Source: Alopecurus myosuroides
Taxonomy: Eukaryota; Streptophyta; Magnoliopsida; Poales; Poaceae
Reading direction: 5' to 3'
Length of the DNA: 64,000 nt
Assembly (NCBI GenBank): GCA_028641055.1
Contig: CM054062.1
Location: 16,115,639 to 16,179,638 of the forward strand
Shown here: in pieces, positions 10,600 through 20,557 of the stretch
Numbering within the stretch: position 1 is the stretch's first letter
Layout: each line of letters opens with the position of its first letter
Notes under the pieces: model-generated
What the model was told of the DNA's origin: nothing
The model's input: only the letters and a program-made list of their open reading frames with translations
Database searches by the model: none
Translations under genes and position numbers: made by a program

Positions 10600-11603
10600 A
10601 TGGGAGTATCAATTAGTGCAACAGTTACTAGTTCCCTCTCCCACCCCTCTCTGAGCGGATAAGGTTTTGAGAGTCGACCCCGGTCGCCGGCGTCGCCCGG
10701 CTCCATCCCGGATCAGCTCCAGCGGCGCCGCCGGCCGGAGTTGTGATGGGGGAAGAGCGCGGTGCAACCTGTATAGCTGTAGTCTAGGTTCTAGTAGTAG
10801 GGAGTTTGTTGATGTTCTTGTGTTTGTGCAGTTTGGCTTTATGCCGCCGAGGTTTCATCGCCGTGTGCGACCGTGCAGCACTGGTGGATGGGCTTTGTTG
10901 CTTCTTCTCTTGCTGCTCCGGTGGTCGGAGCTGAAGGAAGGAGTGAACAGAGCCGCCTCTTCTCTCCCGAATAAGTGCGAAGATCACCTTCAAGTCTTGG
11001 GGGCTGATGCTGTCGTTTCTTCAACTGCGGTGGAAGAAGCTTGGAGTCCATTTCTTGTTAGCCATGGAGGTCATGGTGGGTAGGGGTTCTGGCTCTCCCT
11101 TGTTCTACTTGCAGCGGGAGGACGGCGTCTCGCGGCTGCAACCGCGGCTATCCTTGGGAGTTCCCTCTCGGCAGCTCATCGCACTGCATCTGGCAGTCTT
11201 GCTGTTGAACTTGCAGGTCGTGCAGCGGCCACTCCCTCCCTGCTCGGCGCCTGCTGTACGCCGAGCTGCGGTGTTCATCCTCCCGGCCTAGATGCCAAGC
11301 TGGAGGTTCTCCACTCTGGTACGGTTAGCTCCTGCTGCAGTACCCCAAGTGGCCTTGTCCCCGGTGGTGCTGTGGTTGACCGTGCTTCGATGCGTGCTTT
11401 GTTTGGTGGAGCTGGAGCTGGAAGAAGGCCTGGACCTGATCGCTTTTTTACTTTTTGTTCCAAGGTCTTGTTTATATTTCTCAAGGACCCAGTTGTAATT
11501 TATGTTTCTTCTTTGGTCCTTCATGTACTTTGTACTCCACCGACAGCGGGATAATGCAGCCTTGGGGTTCTTCGAGGCCCTTCTCTTGTTAAAAAAAAAA
11601 AAA
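10600..11603 (+). mobile_element. Poly(A)-tailed retroposon, about 1 kb
   Basis: The segment ends in 13 A at 11591-11603. A 13-base sequence beginning TCCCGTCAC lies before it (10587-10599) and directly after the A tract (11604-11616) with one mismatch, consistent with a decayed target duplication. The body has an open frame at 10667-11083 with low-complexity Leu and Ser/Arg-rich stretches. The 3' part reads like the untranslated tail of an L1-type element. It could instead be a processed transcript. Confidence 0.55.
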
Positions 11604-11616
11604 TCCCGTCACGCAC

Positions 11617-12579
11617 CGTTATTATGATGTAGTAGTACGTCACACGCAGTTAGCCTACAAACCGAATCGTGAAAAATCATTTCAAAAACAAATATCAACA
11701 AGCAATCCACACACGGCAAACCAACTATACTGGTAGCTTAGCCCCTAGATGCTCACCTCACATGCATCCACCGTCAATACAATCATGAGATCTGGACAGC
11801 AGCTAATCAAGAAATTGAGGCGGGATTTTTTAGAATGCTGTCACAATAGGGAGAAAAACTTTAAAGGCGTTATCACCAACCAACGTCAACGCCTCCACGA
11901 CTGCACATTGCTCTTTTTTGTTGTACCCTCACCTCGGTGATTCAGTTCCGTTCATATTTCTTAATCCATCGTCTTTGCTTTCCAACTACGTAGCTTCGAG
12001 ATCGCCAAACATCGGCCAGTAAGCCGATGTGAGCTCCCTGGCATCATCCTAGTAAAAAAAAATTCAACAACCTTTTTTGGGATATATATATCATAAAAAC
12101 CACACAGCAACCGGTGAGGTCTATGAAAGTAATATCCAAGTTACCAGGCCTCTCATGCAATGTGAACCGATAAATAACAGGCACAATCATAAACACACAT
12201 TCTCTTTCTGTGCTTCTGCTTCAGTGTCCTCCCTAAAGCAAAACGTTGATACCAGGATGGCCGAGATCGCTCTGTACCCTTTCCTTAACATAGCCGACTG
12301 TGAATAATTAAGTCGTAATAAGTCGTACTCATCTCTATATAAATCCGTCAAGTTATTTTAATTACGAATTTTGCATGTAAGTATTCGTACAAAATTCATA
12401 CGTCGTTGTGGGCACGCCGTTGCCTCCCACGTGATTAGGAGTGGTGGACGGACGGTTTATATTAAGGGTATACTACTATACATAATACGTCCGTATACGG
12501 GCATGGACGATACATCATATTAGAACAAAAAATAAAATTTTAATATAAAATATCGATCATGCCCCTAGATGCTCACCTA
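11617..12579. other. Unassigned region containing an 18-bp direct repeat pair
   Basis: No coding frame or terminal inverted repeats were recognised. The 18-mer GCCCCTAGATGCTCACCT occurs at 11741-11758 and again at 12561-12578, bracketing 802 bases. This looks like a target duplication of an unidentified insertion, or the scar of a local duplication. Confidence 0.4.
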
Positions 12580-12787
12580 GGGATGTATCTAGACACTAAA
12601 ATATGTCTAGATACATCCATATATAGATATATGGAAGTCATCTACTCCCTCCGTTCAACAATAGATGACTTCCATTTGTCTAGATATGGATGCATGTATA
12701 CACTAAAACATGTCTAGATATATCCATATATAGACAAGTGGAAGTTATCTATTGTTGAACGGAGGGAGTATTGTTGAACGGAGAGAG
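12580..12787. mobile_element. Outer Stowaway MITE, left arm truncated, split by a relative
   Basis: The right end TTGTTGAACGGAGAGAG (12771-12787, then TA) belongs to the same family as the MITE at 12645-12768. The sequence left of that MITE (12580-12643) carries the matching internal arm. The complete inner copy sits at a TA inside the outer one. The outer left terminus is missing; the 18-mer at 12561 abuts the break. Confidence 0.75.
12645..12768. mobile_element. Inner Stowaway MITE, 124 bp
   Basis: Perfect ends CTCCCTCCGTTCAACAATAG and the inverse at 12749-12768, flanked by TA at 12643-12644 and 12769-12770. The arms are complementary almost throughout. It inserted into a relative of itself. 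Confidence 0.95.
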
Positions 12788-12789
12788 TA

Positions 12790-13100
12790 CCATGTAAATA
12801 TTCCAAAGGAAACTTTTGCTAAACACGTGAACATTTCTATTTCAGATAATTCACCCTCATCACAATTACTCGAGCCTCCCAGGTCGTTATATCTGGTGAT
12901 GCATAGTAGGGGAACCATAAGGAAGCTGGATCGGTTGTGGAGGCAGAATACTACATATCATAGGCATCAAATTTTGTCTACCCGAGAAAAATACAAACAT
13001 GTAACCAGCGGACCTTTTAGATGGTAGTTTTGCGGCCACTGAAAACCACAACGTCCTGCACAAAGTCAAAGATTCCAAACGGCCATATCCCCCCCCCCCC
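12790..13100. other. Unassigned sequence before the Maximus-like LTR promoter
   Basis: Probably the start of the 5' LTR of the Copia element, but I could not fix its first base. It ends in a run of 12 C at 13089-13100. Confidence 0.3.
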
Positions 13101-13117
13101 TCCCCGCGCGCACACAC

Positions 13118-13124
13118 TATAAAA
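13118..13124 (+). promoter_or_regulatory. TATA box of the Maximus-like 5' LTR
   Basis: TATAAAA, downstream of a C-rich stretch and upstream of the leader that joins to 23500 once the nested element is removed. Confidence 0.5.
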
Positions 13125-13479
13125 GTGAGTATTCTTCTACCTGTAGAAGGTGTCACTTGAAACTTCTCTCTGCACCATTTGTGACCACCGCAAAACTCAT
13201 AGATCTCCCCAAATACCCAACCAAACATCTTGATCTCTCGGGATTTGGAGGAGAGCCACTAGATCTACAACTCCACTAAACTAATTTATCACCACCCCAC
13301 TAATCCCTTAGGGATTTTGAAGTTATTGGTTCATTGGAATCTATAACCTTGCTGCCCTTAGTTCATTGGAACTTGAAGCCTTGTTGGTGTTCCCGAAGCT
13401 TTGGGGGCTCGTGGATATTGTTGCTCGGAGTATTAGAGGCTTCCGGGATTTGGTGAGGACCCTCCAAGTTGTGGAGTGT

Positions 13480-13484
13480 GCCGT
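13480..13484. repeat. Target-site duplication GCCGT, left
   Basis: Matches 23495-23499 exactly, bracketing the element 13485-23494. Confidence 0.9.
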
Positions 13485-13723
13485 TGATACGTCTCCAACG
13501 TATCTATAATTTCTGATGCTCCATGATCATATTTTGCCAATTGCTAGTTGTTTTCTCCCTTATTTATAGAATTTTTATACGTTTTCTGGGACTACCTATT
13601 AACAAGATGCCAAGTGCCAGTTCCCCGTTTTCTGCTGTTTTTGGTTTCAGAAACGTTTTTCTGCAAACATTCTCGGAATTGGACCCCACAAAGCCCGAAG
13701 TTCCTATTTTCCCCGGAAACATC

Positions 13724-14210
13724 TGTCGAATAGTCATCTCAACAAGTCTCTCGGATGAACCGATAGGGTTTCGATTAGAAGAACGTGTAGGCGCTGGTGA
13801 GGATCGTCGGCTAACAGGGCGAGATTTACCCAGGTTTGGGGCCCTCGTAGAGGTAAAACCCTTACTCCTGCTCTGTCGATATGTATTATCAATAGATCGG
13901 TTACAATGGGGGTGCTCGAATCGAGAGTATCGTCTCGAGTTCAAGGCTTTGGTAGTGCGTGATTGCTTGGGTCCCCCTCTCGGTGGTTCTTCTGGCCTTA
14001 TATAGGTGGCCAGGTCTCAAACCGTACCCGGGAGGGTTACAATCCCTGGCTTAGGTCGGTTACACGTTTCCTTCTTGACCCACAAGGCTTCGCGGGTGGG
14101 CCTTCGATTGGGCCTTCTAGAACTGTTGGTGGCACCTTTCCTTGGGCTCAGGTCTTGGGCCTTGGAACAGGTAGCCTCACCCGATAGTCCCAAGATTCAT
14201 CCCCACGTCA
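13724..14210 (-). repeat. 3' LTR of Tat-1 (487 bp)
   Basis: Starts TGTCGAATAG at 13724 and ends CACGTCA at 14210 in plus-strand reading. The ends TG...CA, the adjacent purine tract and the TATA box on the minus strand at 13996-14005 (CTATATAAGG) set the orientation. It aligns in layout with the LTR at 56137-56732: both share a TTTACCCAGGTT stretch and the same TATA placement. Confidence 0.8.
13996..14005 (-). promoter_or_regulatory. TATA box of the Tat-1 LTR
   Basis: CTATATAAGG on the minus strand, same position in the LTR as the box at 56401-56410. Confidence 0.6.
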
Positions 14211-14220
14211 GTATCCCCTG
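14211..14220 (-). promoter_or_regulatory. Polypurine tract of Tat-1
   Basis: Minus-strand CAGGGGATAC directly before the TGACGTGGGG start of the 3' LTR. It would prime plus-strand DNA synthesis. An 8-bp inverted repeat (14218-14225 with 14253-14260) overlaps it. Confidence 0.7.
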
Positions 14221-14260
14221 AGTGTTTACTCGACTGAGAATCTGTCAGGTGGACACTCAG

Positions 14261-14729
14261 AGTTCGTCCTGGTTTTTTTCGATTGATTGCTTCAATCGCT
14301 TGATTTTAGAGGGCGTATACCCTGTGCGCGATGCGCTTCTTATACTCGAGCATCGAGCAATAAATGTGCCTGTGTACTGGCTGTTTTCGCAGAAGGATGT
14401 GGCTCAGTCGCTTGGCTCTCCCGAAAGCTCAGGGCCAATTAATTGCATCTAGGGCAAAAACAGTTCAAGCCTACACAGACTCGAGACCTCCGACTCGAAT
14501 CCGGTGAGATGATCGTTGCGACTGGGCCGTAAGAGAGATCTTCGGGTCTTATCTTCGTACTCGAAAGAATACGACATCCGGATGTGCCTAGTTGGCTGAA
14601 CGATCCAGGCTAGAGATGTGTAGATACATCGTGTGAAAGAGTAGCGGGAGCCGCGTACTCGCGATTTTTCTTTGATTGCCTTCCTGTGAATCTTCGAGTG
14701 AAGAGATCTCCTTCCTTTGTTGTACTTAC
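14261..14729. other. Noncoding spacer of Tat-1
   Basis: Sequence between the polypurine tract and the hairpin array. No coding frame was recognised on either strand; open frames here are short and show no motif. Confidence 0.4.
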
Positions 14730-15076
14730 GCAAAAAGAGATTTTTGCATTTGTAATAAATTTGTTTTTGCCTTGCCCATACGAAAGAGTTTCCGTATCTT
14801 GGGGACCTATGCAAAAGAAATTTTTGCGTCTTGACATGCCCATACGAAAGAAATTTCGTTCCAGGGAGCTTGTGCGAAAGAGATTTCGCGTTTTGATGTG
14901 TCCATACGAAAGAGTTTTCGTGTTAGGGAGCTTATGCGAAAGAGATTTCGCGTCTTTGATGTACCCATAGGAAAGAAATTTCGTGCTAGGGAGCTTATGC
15001 GAAAGAGTTTACGCATCTTGATGTGCCCATACGAAAGAAAATTCGTGTTAGGGAGCTTATGCGAAAGAGTTTTCGC
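14730..15076. repeat. Tandem array of eleven short hairpins, 62-bp dimeric unit
   Basis: Hairpin stems start at 14730, 14780, 14811, 14844, 14874, 14906, 14936, 14968, 14999, 15031 and 15061. After the first gap the spacing alternates 30-33 bases. Two stem types alternate: GCGAAA/TTTCGC (or GCAAAA/TTTTGC) and ACGAAA/TTTCGT, each with a purine loop such as GAGA or GAAA. Between them lie GGGAGCTTATG and TTGATGTGCCCAT spacers. The array sits between the antisense gene and the 3' LTR. Tandem repeats at this position are reported for Retand-type Tat elements. Confidence 0.85.
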
Positions 15077-15468
15077 GTCTTGATGATGTATGCAGTGATG
15101 TCACTGCTCACCCATCTGCTCTGACTCCTCCCGATGGAACGTGACGAAGCAAAGCAGAGCACTCGGGCCCACCTTGTTTGTCTTTTAACCTGAAACGATA
15201 GGTCGTGTCCGGTTTTTCCGCGAGCCACGCGCTGTAAATGCGCACGATCTTCCGTAAAGATTGTGCCAGCGTAACTGTTCGCCGCCGCCTCGTTTCCACT
15301 TCACGTGTGGCGGCCGCGATGGGCGCCATGTTGCCAAATCCACGGTCTGGATCAGCCTAGGCTGTGTATAAGTAACAATCCTTAAGAGATGGGTAAATCT
15401 CCCGGTCATTTGCTCATCTTCTTCCTCCTCGTGCACACCTCCTGTTCTGTAAGCACAAGAGATCTCCC
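15077..15468 (+). promoter_or_regulatory. Putative promoter and leader of the Tat-1 antisense gene
   Basis: Lies between the hairpin array and the first ATG of the antisense frame. A TGTATAAGTA element at 15364-15373 is a plausible TATA box about 95 bases before the start codon. Inference from position only. Confidence 0.4.
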
Positions 15469-17588
15469 ATGGCGGGGGGGGGGGGGGGGGGGGAAGAAAC
15501 GCAATGCTGCCGCGTCATCGTCGAAGGAAGTGGCGGACGCTTCCGGGCCGCCCCTCGTGAGGACGGGCGATTGGCGCGCCGCCAACACCACCAGGAAGAG
15601 CCTCGCTGAGATGCAGCGGGAAGGACTGCTCCCGTCTGACACTGACAAGCACGTGCGCTTGTCCAAGAAGGAAGAGGTACCCAATCCTCACGCGAACGAG
15701 CGCGTGCTCTTCGCGGAGCACGTCTCGCGTGGTCTCTCTCTCCCCATCCATCCTTTTCTCCTCGGGTTGCTGTATGTCTACGACATACAGATCCACGACT
15801 TGCCTCCAAACGCGATTCAGCACATATCGTGCTTTGCGAGTGCTTTCTGGGCATCCGCCCGCACTGGGGCCTCTGGAAGGCCCTCTTGAAGGTGCGGATC
15901 TTCCGGGAGCGAGCACAGCCAGGCGAGAAGCTGGGGGAGCCGTTGCGCACCGGGGGCTTCGGGATCCAGGCGAGAACCGACATCCCCTACATGGAGATGT
16001 ATTTCGTCGACTCGGCGCAAGGGTGGCGAAAGAAGTGATTCTACGTCGTCGACAACAGCGTGGGTGGAGCTCCTGAGTTCCACCCATTCGCTATTCTGAA
16101 GCGGAGGAAGTCCTGGTCGCACAAGCTCTCCGCCGAAGACAGCAAGATCGTCTGTCCCCTACTCGCGAAAGTGGCGGACTTCCGCGACAAGCCGTTGGGT
16201 GTTCCGTTGAATGGAATACATATCGCGACTGTATTTCGTCGACGAAGGATTCAGCCCCTTCAGGCTTGGCCATCTACCATGTGGGAGTACCAAGGCACCC
16301 AGGACCCAAGCCGCGTCTGCGAAGACCTTCTCTCGAACGCTGAGTTCGAGAAAAAGATTGCGGCCATCACCAAGCTGAACAAGGGAGAGACCTACTCGGC
16401 CTGCTCTCTCGAGCCATTCGAGGCAGCGAAACCTCCTCCAGCTGAGGTGAGTTTCTTCTTGTTCTTCTTTGGTTTCTTTGTAGTCCAAAGTTTTATCGAC
16501 TGAAGTTCTTCTCTCTTTTTCCTCTTCTTTTTCCGTAGAGCCTGAAGGTGGCGACGTGCTACCCGCCAGTTTCGGCTGAAGACACCTCGGACCTCCTGGC
16601 GAGTAACATCGAGGCTCCTCTCGAAACTAGCATCGTCGAAGCCGATTCGAGCTCCGAGCGCGACTCTTCGGACGACGTGGAGGAGTCGGGTAGCGACCAA
16701 CTCCATCACCGCAAATGTCGCAGGCACGAGGATGACGAAGTCACTTCCAAGGACAGTTCCTTGGGTGATGGGTCCACCAAGGCGACCGAGCCTCTTCAGG
16801 TGCCTCCTCTCCGTACGCTTCCGCCTCTTGGTCGTCCACCCAAGGTTTCCACTGCCTGGAACATGGACGTTCTGGACGATGATGAGTAAGTTTTCTGTGT
16901 TTCACTTTTAATCGCGAATCTTCTTTCTCGTTCCTTGTTCTTTATTCTGATTTTGCTTTCAACAACAACCTTGCGACTATTAGCCCTGGCCGGTTTGCTT
17001 CTTCGCTTCCTTCTGTGAAGAGGAAAGAGGCAGCCGCGACTGAAGCCGATGTTGTTGAGGCCGCCCGAAGATCTCCAAGCCCTGCTAGAGCAACCGCCGC
17101 TCCGGAGTACGAGCTGCCCAGCTTTGCGGGTGGGGCGTCCGCGAGTAAGGAAGTTTCGGGCAGCTCGACAGAGCCTTTGTCTACCGCTCAGGGCAAAGTA
17201 AGTCCACTTGACTTTTCCTTGCTTGTTCAAAATTTTATCGGGTGCACGGCAGTACTCCCGATGGGAGTAGCCCCCCGAGTCTGTGGTTAATTGCTTGCAG
17301 TTGGCCACAGGCTCAAGTCAAAGTCTTATCCTCCTTTTCTTCTTGAATTCTATCGGGTGCAGGGCAGTGCTCCCGATGGAAGTAGCCCCCGAGGCTATAC
17401 TCAACTGTGTACAGTCGTGTATAGTATCAAGTGATTTTGCTTTTAACTTGAAATTATGCCTTGGATTTTTGCAGGCTCTTCTCGACTCCCTCGCTGATTT
17501 CAGGCGCCGAGTACTTCAGCCGAAGCAGACTGCATCTCCCTTAGGGCAGATCGCGATCGGCTTGTCCAAGATGGTTAGTCTCTCCAAG
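15469..17588 (+). pseudogene. Tat-1 antisense gene (PF04195-like), four exons left
   Basis: The product resembles the putative gypsy-type transposon protein family (Pfam PF04195) found antisense in Tat elements; its role is unknown. Exon 1 is 15469-16446 and starts with a glycine run coded by 20 G (15474-15493). It includes LAEMQREGLLPS, a HVSRGLSLPIHPFLLGLLYVY segment and, in another frame after about 15840, RPHWGLWKALLKV. A frameshift near 15840 and a TGA at 16036 break it. Exon 2 is 16539-16885 (acidic, Ser-rich), exon 3 16984-17197, exon 4 17475-17588. Introns are GT-AG. The coiled-coil and C-terminal exons seen in the copy at 57327 are deleted. Exon borders are my reading of splice sites. 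Confidence 0.65.
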
Positions 17589-17624
17589 GTACGCTAACGC
17601 GCCATTCTTGTCTTTATTGTTTCT

Positions 17625-18375
17625 CCAAGAGGGAGTATTTATGCTCGATAGTGGGTTCATGCCTCCTTTTCGCCTTGCTCGAGTGATAGAAACGTGAAGG
17701 GGGAGGATGTGTTGTTGCCATTAGGGAGAAAACATCGGTGAGAGTGCACGCGTGCATAATCATTGCTTACATTACACACTTTGTTTAATGCAACTTAATA
17801 CCTAAGGGGGTTCGGATGATAACCCGAGGGTGGATTATTAGTCATAGATGCAGATGGATGTCGGTCTATGTATATTGTTGTAATGCCCGCACTAAATATC
17901 ATAGGAATCTTTATGTTATATTGTGCACTACGGTGCAACCTCTATTTTTCAGTTGCCCAGCTGTAATTTGTTCACCTAACATACTATCTTTTATGGAGAG
18001 ACGCCACTAGTGAAACTATGAACCTTGGTCCATTTTTCCACACTGTTAAACAAACCACAACTATTCCCTGCTTTCTTTGCTTACTGCAAGCATACACTGT
18101 TTTCCACACTATACGTCTAATCTTTGTTTTCAGCAAGACCGGTGAGATTGACAACCTCACTGTACCGTTGGGGCAAAGTATTTTGGTTGTGTTGTGTGCA
18201 GGCTCCATGTTGTTGCTGGCGTCGGTGAAGCGCCAGCACCACCATCAGTGGCATCAACCTTCCGAAGGTCCTTTTTCTTCTACTGGATTGATAATCCTGG
18301 TTTTTAACTAAGGGGAAAACTCCTACCGATGTGCTCATCATACCCTCCTCTTGGGGTTCCCAACAAAGTGCATCA
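17625..18375 (+). repeat. Right part of the split Athila-like 5' LTR
   Basis: Resumes at CTCCAAGAGGGAGTATTTATG and runs colinear with 22723-23494, ending in GTGCATCA. The LTR segment matching 22157-22722 is missing at the Tat-1 junction. Confidence 0.85.
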
Positions 18376-18385
18376 AGGATTTTTC

Positions 18386-18403
18386 TAGCGCCGTTGCCGG
18401 GGA
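18386..18403 (+). promoter_or_regulatory. Primer-binding site, tRNA-Asp type (mutated)
   Basis: TAGCGCCGTTGCCGGGGA, complementary to the 3' end of plant tRNA-Asp(GUC) except for its second base. It starts 11 bases after the LTR. Confidence 0.75.
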
Positions 18404-18568
18404 GAAGGAAGTCTTCTGGCAAGGGGAGTCTCTCACTCTCAACCTCTTTATTGGTTTATTGTCTTGTTTTTATTTTTTGTCTTGTTTTTCTTCTCTATAT
18501 TGAAAACACAAAAAAATTAGTTTACTTCTTAGTTGTTATTTTTTGTCTCTACGTTGCTATTTCTCATC

Positions 18569-18877
18569 ATGTTGATCCCCAAGTTCACCTTGAAAGATTT
18601 GCCGGTAGGAAGTGGTTCTATACTTGGAAAGGACAATGTTAAAGAATTCTTCGATCACGTTAGTAAGCATGATAACTTTGAGAAAAAATCCATAGTAGAA
18701 CTTGCTCCCAATTACGAGTCTGCTGTAACTTCCTTGGTTCACATGATAGAAGCTAGGTTTGTTAACCTCCATCCCATAATGCAACATATGTTCCTCAACT
18801 TGAATAACATTGAATATGTTGAGAAAAGAAGCTTCATCTTAGAAACTATGCTTAAAGATTTGGGGATGTTGCTATAG
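18569..18877 (+). pseudogene. Remnant Athila-type gag N-terminus
   Basis: A frame of 103 codons from ATG 18569 begins MLIPKFTLKDL and contains EFFDHVSKHDNFEKK and MIEARFVNLHPIMQHMF. It sits where gag starts in Athila-like elements. Coding-like sequence continues to about 19150 but is broken by stops in every frame. I cannot assign a gag fold with certainty. No zinc knuckle, protease or polymerase is present before the 3' LTR, so this element has no working protein of its own. Confidence 0.4.
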
Positions 18878-20557
18878 AAGCTATAAAAGTCTTTGATCAT
18901 TTTAATATGATTGGCTCATGTGTAGACATTGTTGGTGCTCTAGAAAAAACTGAATCTAATAATGAAAACTAGGATAAAATACCAATCCCCTTTAAATTAG
19001 TAGCTCTGCACGAAGCCCAAGAAAAGAATTTTGATTGTATTCTTCCTGAGAATTTATTTGATGAAGATAGCAAGCCTAAAAGTACTAAGAGAGGAGCCTC
19101 TGAAACTCACTTAGATAAAATATAATGAATCATTAAAGAATTTCCAAATCTTGGTTTGAATGCTTCTTTACATGAAAATACTTGAGTTTCCCTTTTATGC
19201 CTAGCTGAAAGGCGTTAAAGAAAAGCGCTACCGGGAGACAACCCATTTTATTTCGCTGTTTTCAACCCGTTTTCTTTCGTTTTCTTTGATGTGCTTTGCA
19301 CCTGGGTGTTTTCTATTTCCGTAGCAAGCTCGCTGTATCTTTTCTTTTGTGTTTTTGTTGAGCCAAGTAAAGCCTCTTGTGGAAAGTTGAGCCTACATTT
19401 CGGATTTCTGCGCAGGAAACAGATTTCTGTTGTCCACTGTTAATTCTTTTAAAAATCATAGAAAATTCAAATGACCTGAGCTTTTTTGTGCTTAATCCTG
19501 AGTTATATACTAAACTTTTATTAGAAGACCACTTTTTATTTGAGCAACATAATATTTTTGAAAAAATCGATCTTTACCTGTTGTTCTGTTTTGACAGATT
19601 TCTGCCATTTATCGCATTTGCATCCTAATCTCTTTCTTTTGGTGCTCTTTTGAGAAAAAGAGTTTTGAAATAAGTTGTAATAGTAGATAATGGTTTTTGA
19701 GTGTTAGAATTGTGTTGAAACTGAACCATGTTAATTTATTATTTCAATTGCACTAACGTTGCTAATGAAGATTGTGAGAATTTTGATGTGAAGGAAGTTT
19801 TCAAGGGTTAAGAGAAGAGGATGATATGATGTGATCAAGAAGAGTGAAAAGCCTAAGCTTGGGGATTCCCCAGTGGTACATCCAAGAAAATTCCAAGAAG
19901 ACTCAAGCGTCTAATCTTGGGGATGCCCAAGGCATCCCCTTCTTCATCAACAAATTATCAGGTCACTTCTAGTGAAACTATATTTTTATTCGGTCGCATC
20001 TTATGTGTTTTACTTGGAGCGTCTTTTATTTTTGTTTTCAGTTTGATTTTTCTTTCAGTTTGTTTTTACTTTTTCAATAAGCTTGGTTTTACCCCAGCAT
20101 TCTTTTATTGGAGAGTGACACGCTCCGCTTTTTCTTGAGAATACGTTGTATTCTTAATCTCTGTCTAGCTGCTACATTTATTTAGCTCCTGTTTTGCATG
20201 CATCTCTTACTAGAGCTGTTAGTTTAGTAGTTTTATGTGAGTACTCTCATGTTTTATTTCTATATCATAAAGAGTATTTTTGTTAAAGCATGTTTTGTAT
20301 GGTGCTTGTTGGGAGAAAGAAAACTGCTGCTTGAAGTAGAATTTATAACAATATTAGTAGAAGCTTGTATAGACTGTGGCTAGGACTTTTTCATGCCATG
20401 CTAAATGTTATTTTAGTTTTAAAGCCTTGTGGTCATTGAGTAGAATGATTACCCTCAAATAGCTGAGAGTGTTTAGTATGTATTGAAAGATTCATGAGCT
20501 GTTCTTGTCATAGTAAAGCATCAATATATGGTATTCTCTTTCGCATGTTTTATTTGG
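18878..20557. other. Noncoding interior of the Athila-like element
   Basis: Mostly AT-rich. A stretch near 19205-19250 (GGCGTTAAAGAAAAGCGCTA) is one I associate with Sabrina/WHAM-type elements. Two internal copies of an AAGCTTGGGGA-like purine tract are at 19855-19865 and 19912-19922; the second opens a perfect 9-bp hairpin (19919-19927 with 19931-19939). No gene was found. Confidence 0.5.

Larger units (their letters stand above)
13724..17624 (-). mobile_element. Truncated Tat-lineage Gypsy element (Tat-1)
   Basis: Lies on the minus strand inside the LTR of the Athila-like element. It keeps its 3' LTR (13724-14210), polypurine tract (14211-14220), a tandem hairpin array (14730-15076) and the first four exons of the antisense gene. 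Everything upstream in its own sense (rest of the antisense gene, pol, gag, 5' LTR) is gone, together with about 570 bp of the host LTR that correspond to 22157-22722. The Tat lineage is known for an extra antisense frame between pol and the 3' LTR, which fits this layout. Confidence 0.8.

Noticed and set aside
13485..14210. Reading 13485-14210 as one LTR
   Set aside because: Colinearity with 21916 stops at 13723, and a different TG...CA unit with its own purine tract begins at 13724.
14775..15080. CRISPR-like regular spacing of repeats
   Set aside because: The genome is plant, the spacers are themselves repeated, and the array lies inside a retrotransposon next to its LTR.
15414..16087. Minus-strand frames of 189 and 190 codons
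   Set aside because: They are shadows of exon 1 of the antisense gene and carry no recognisable motif.
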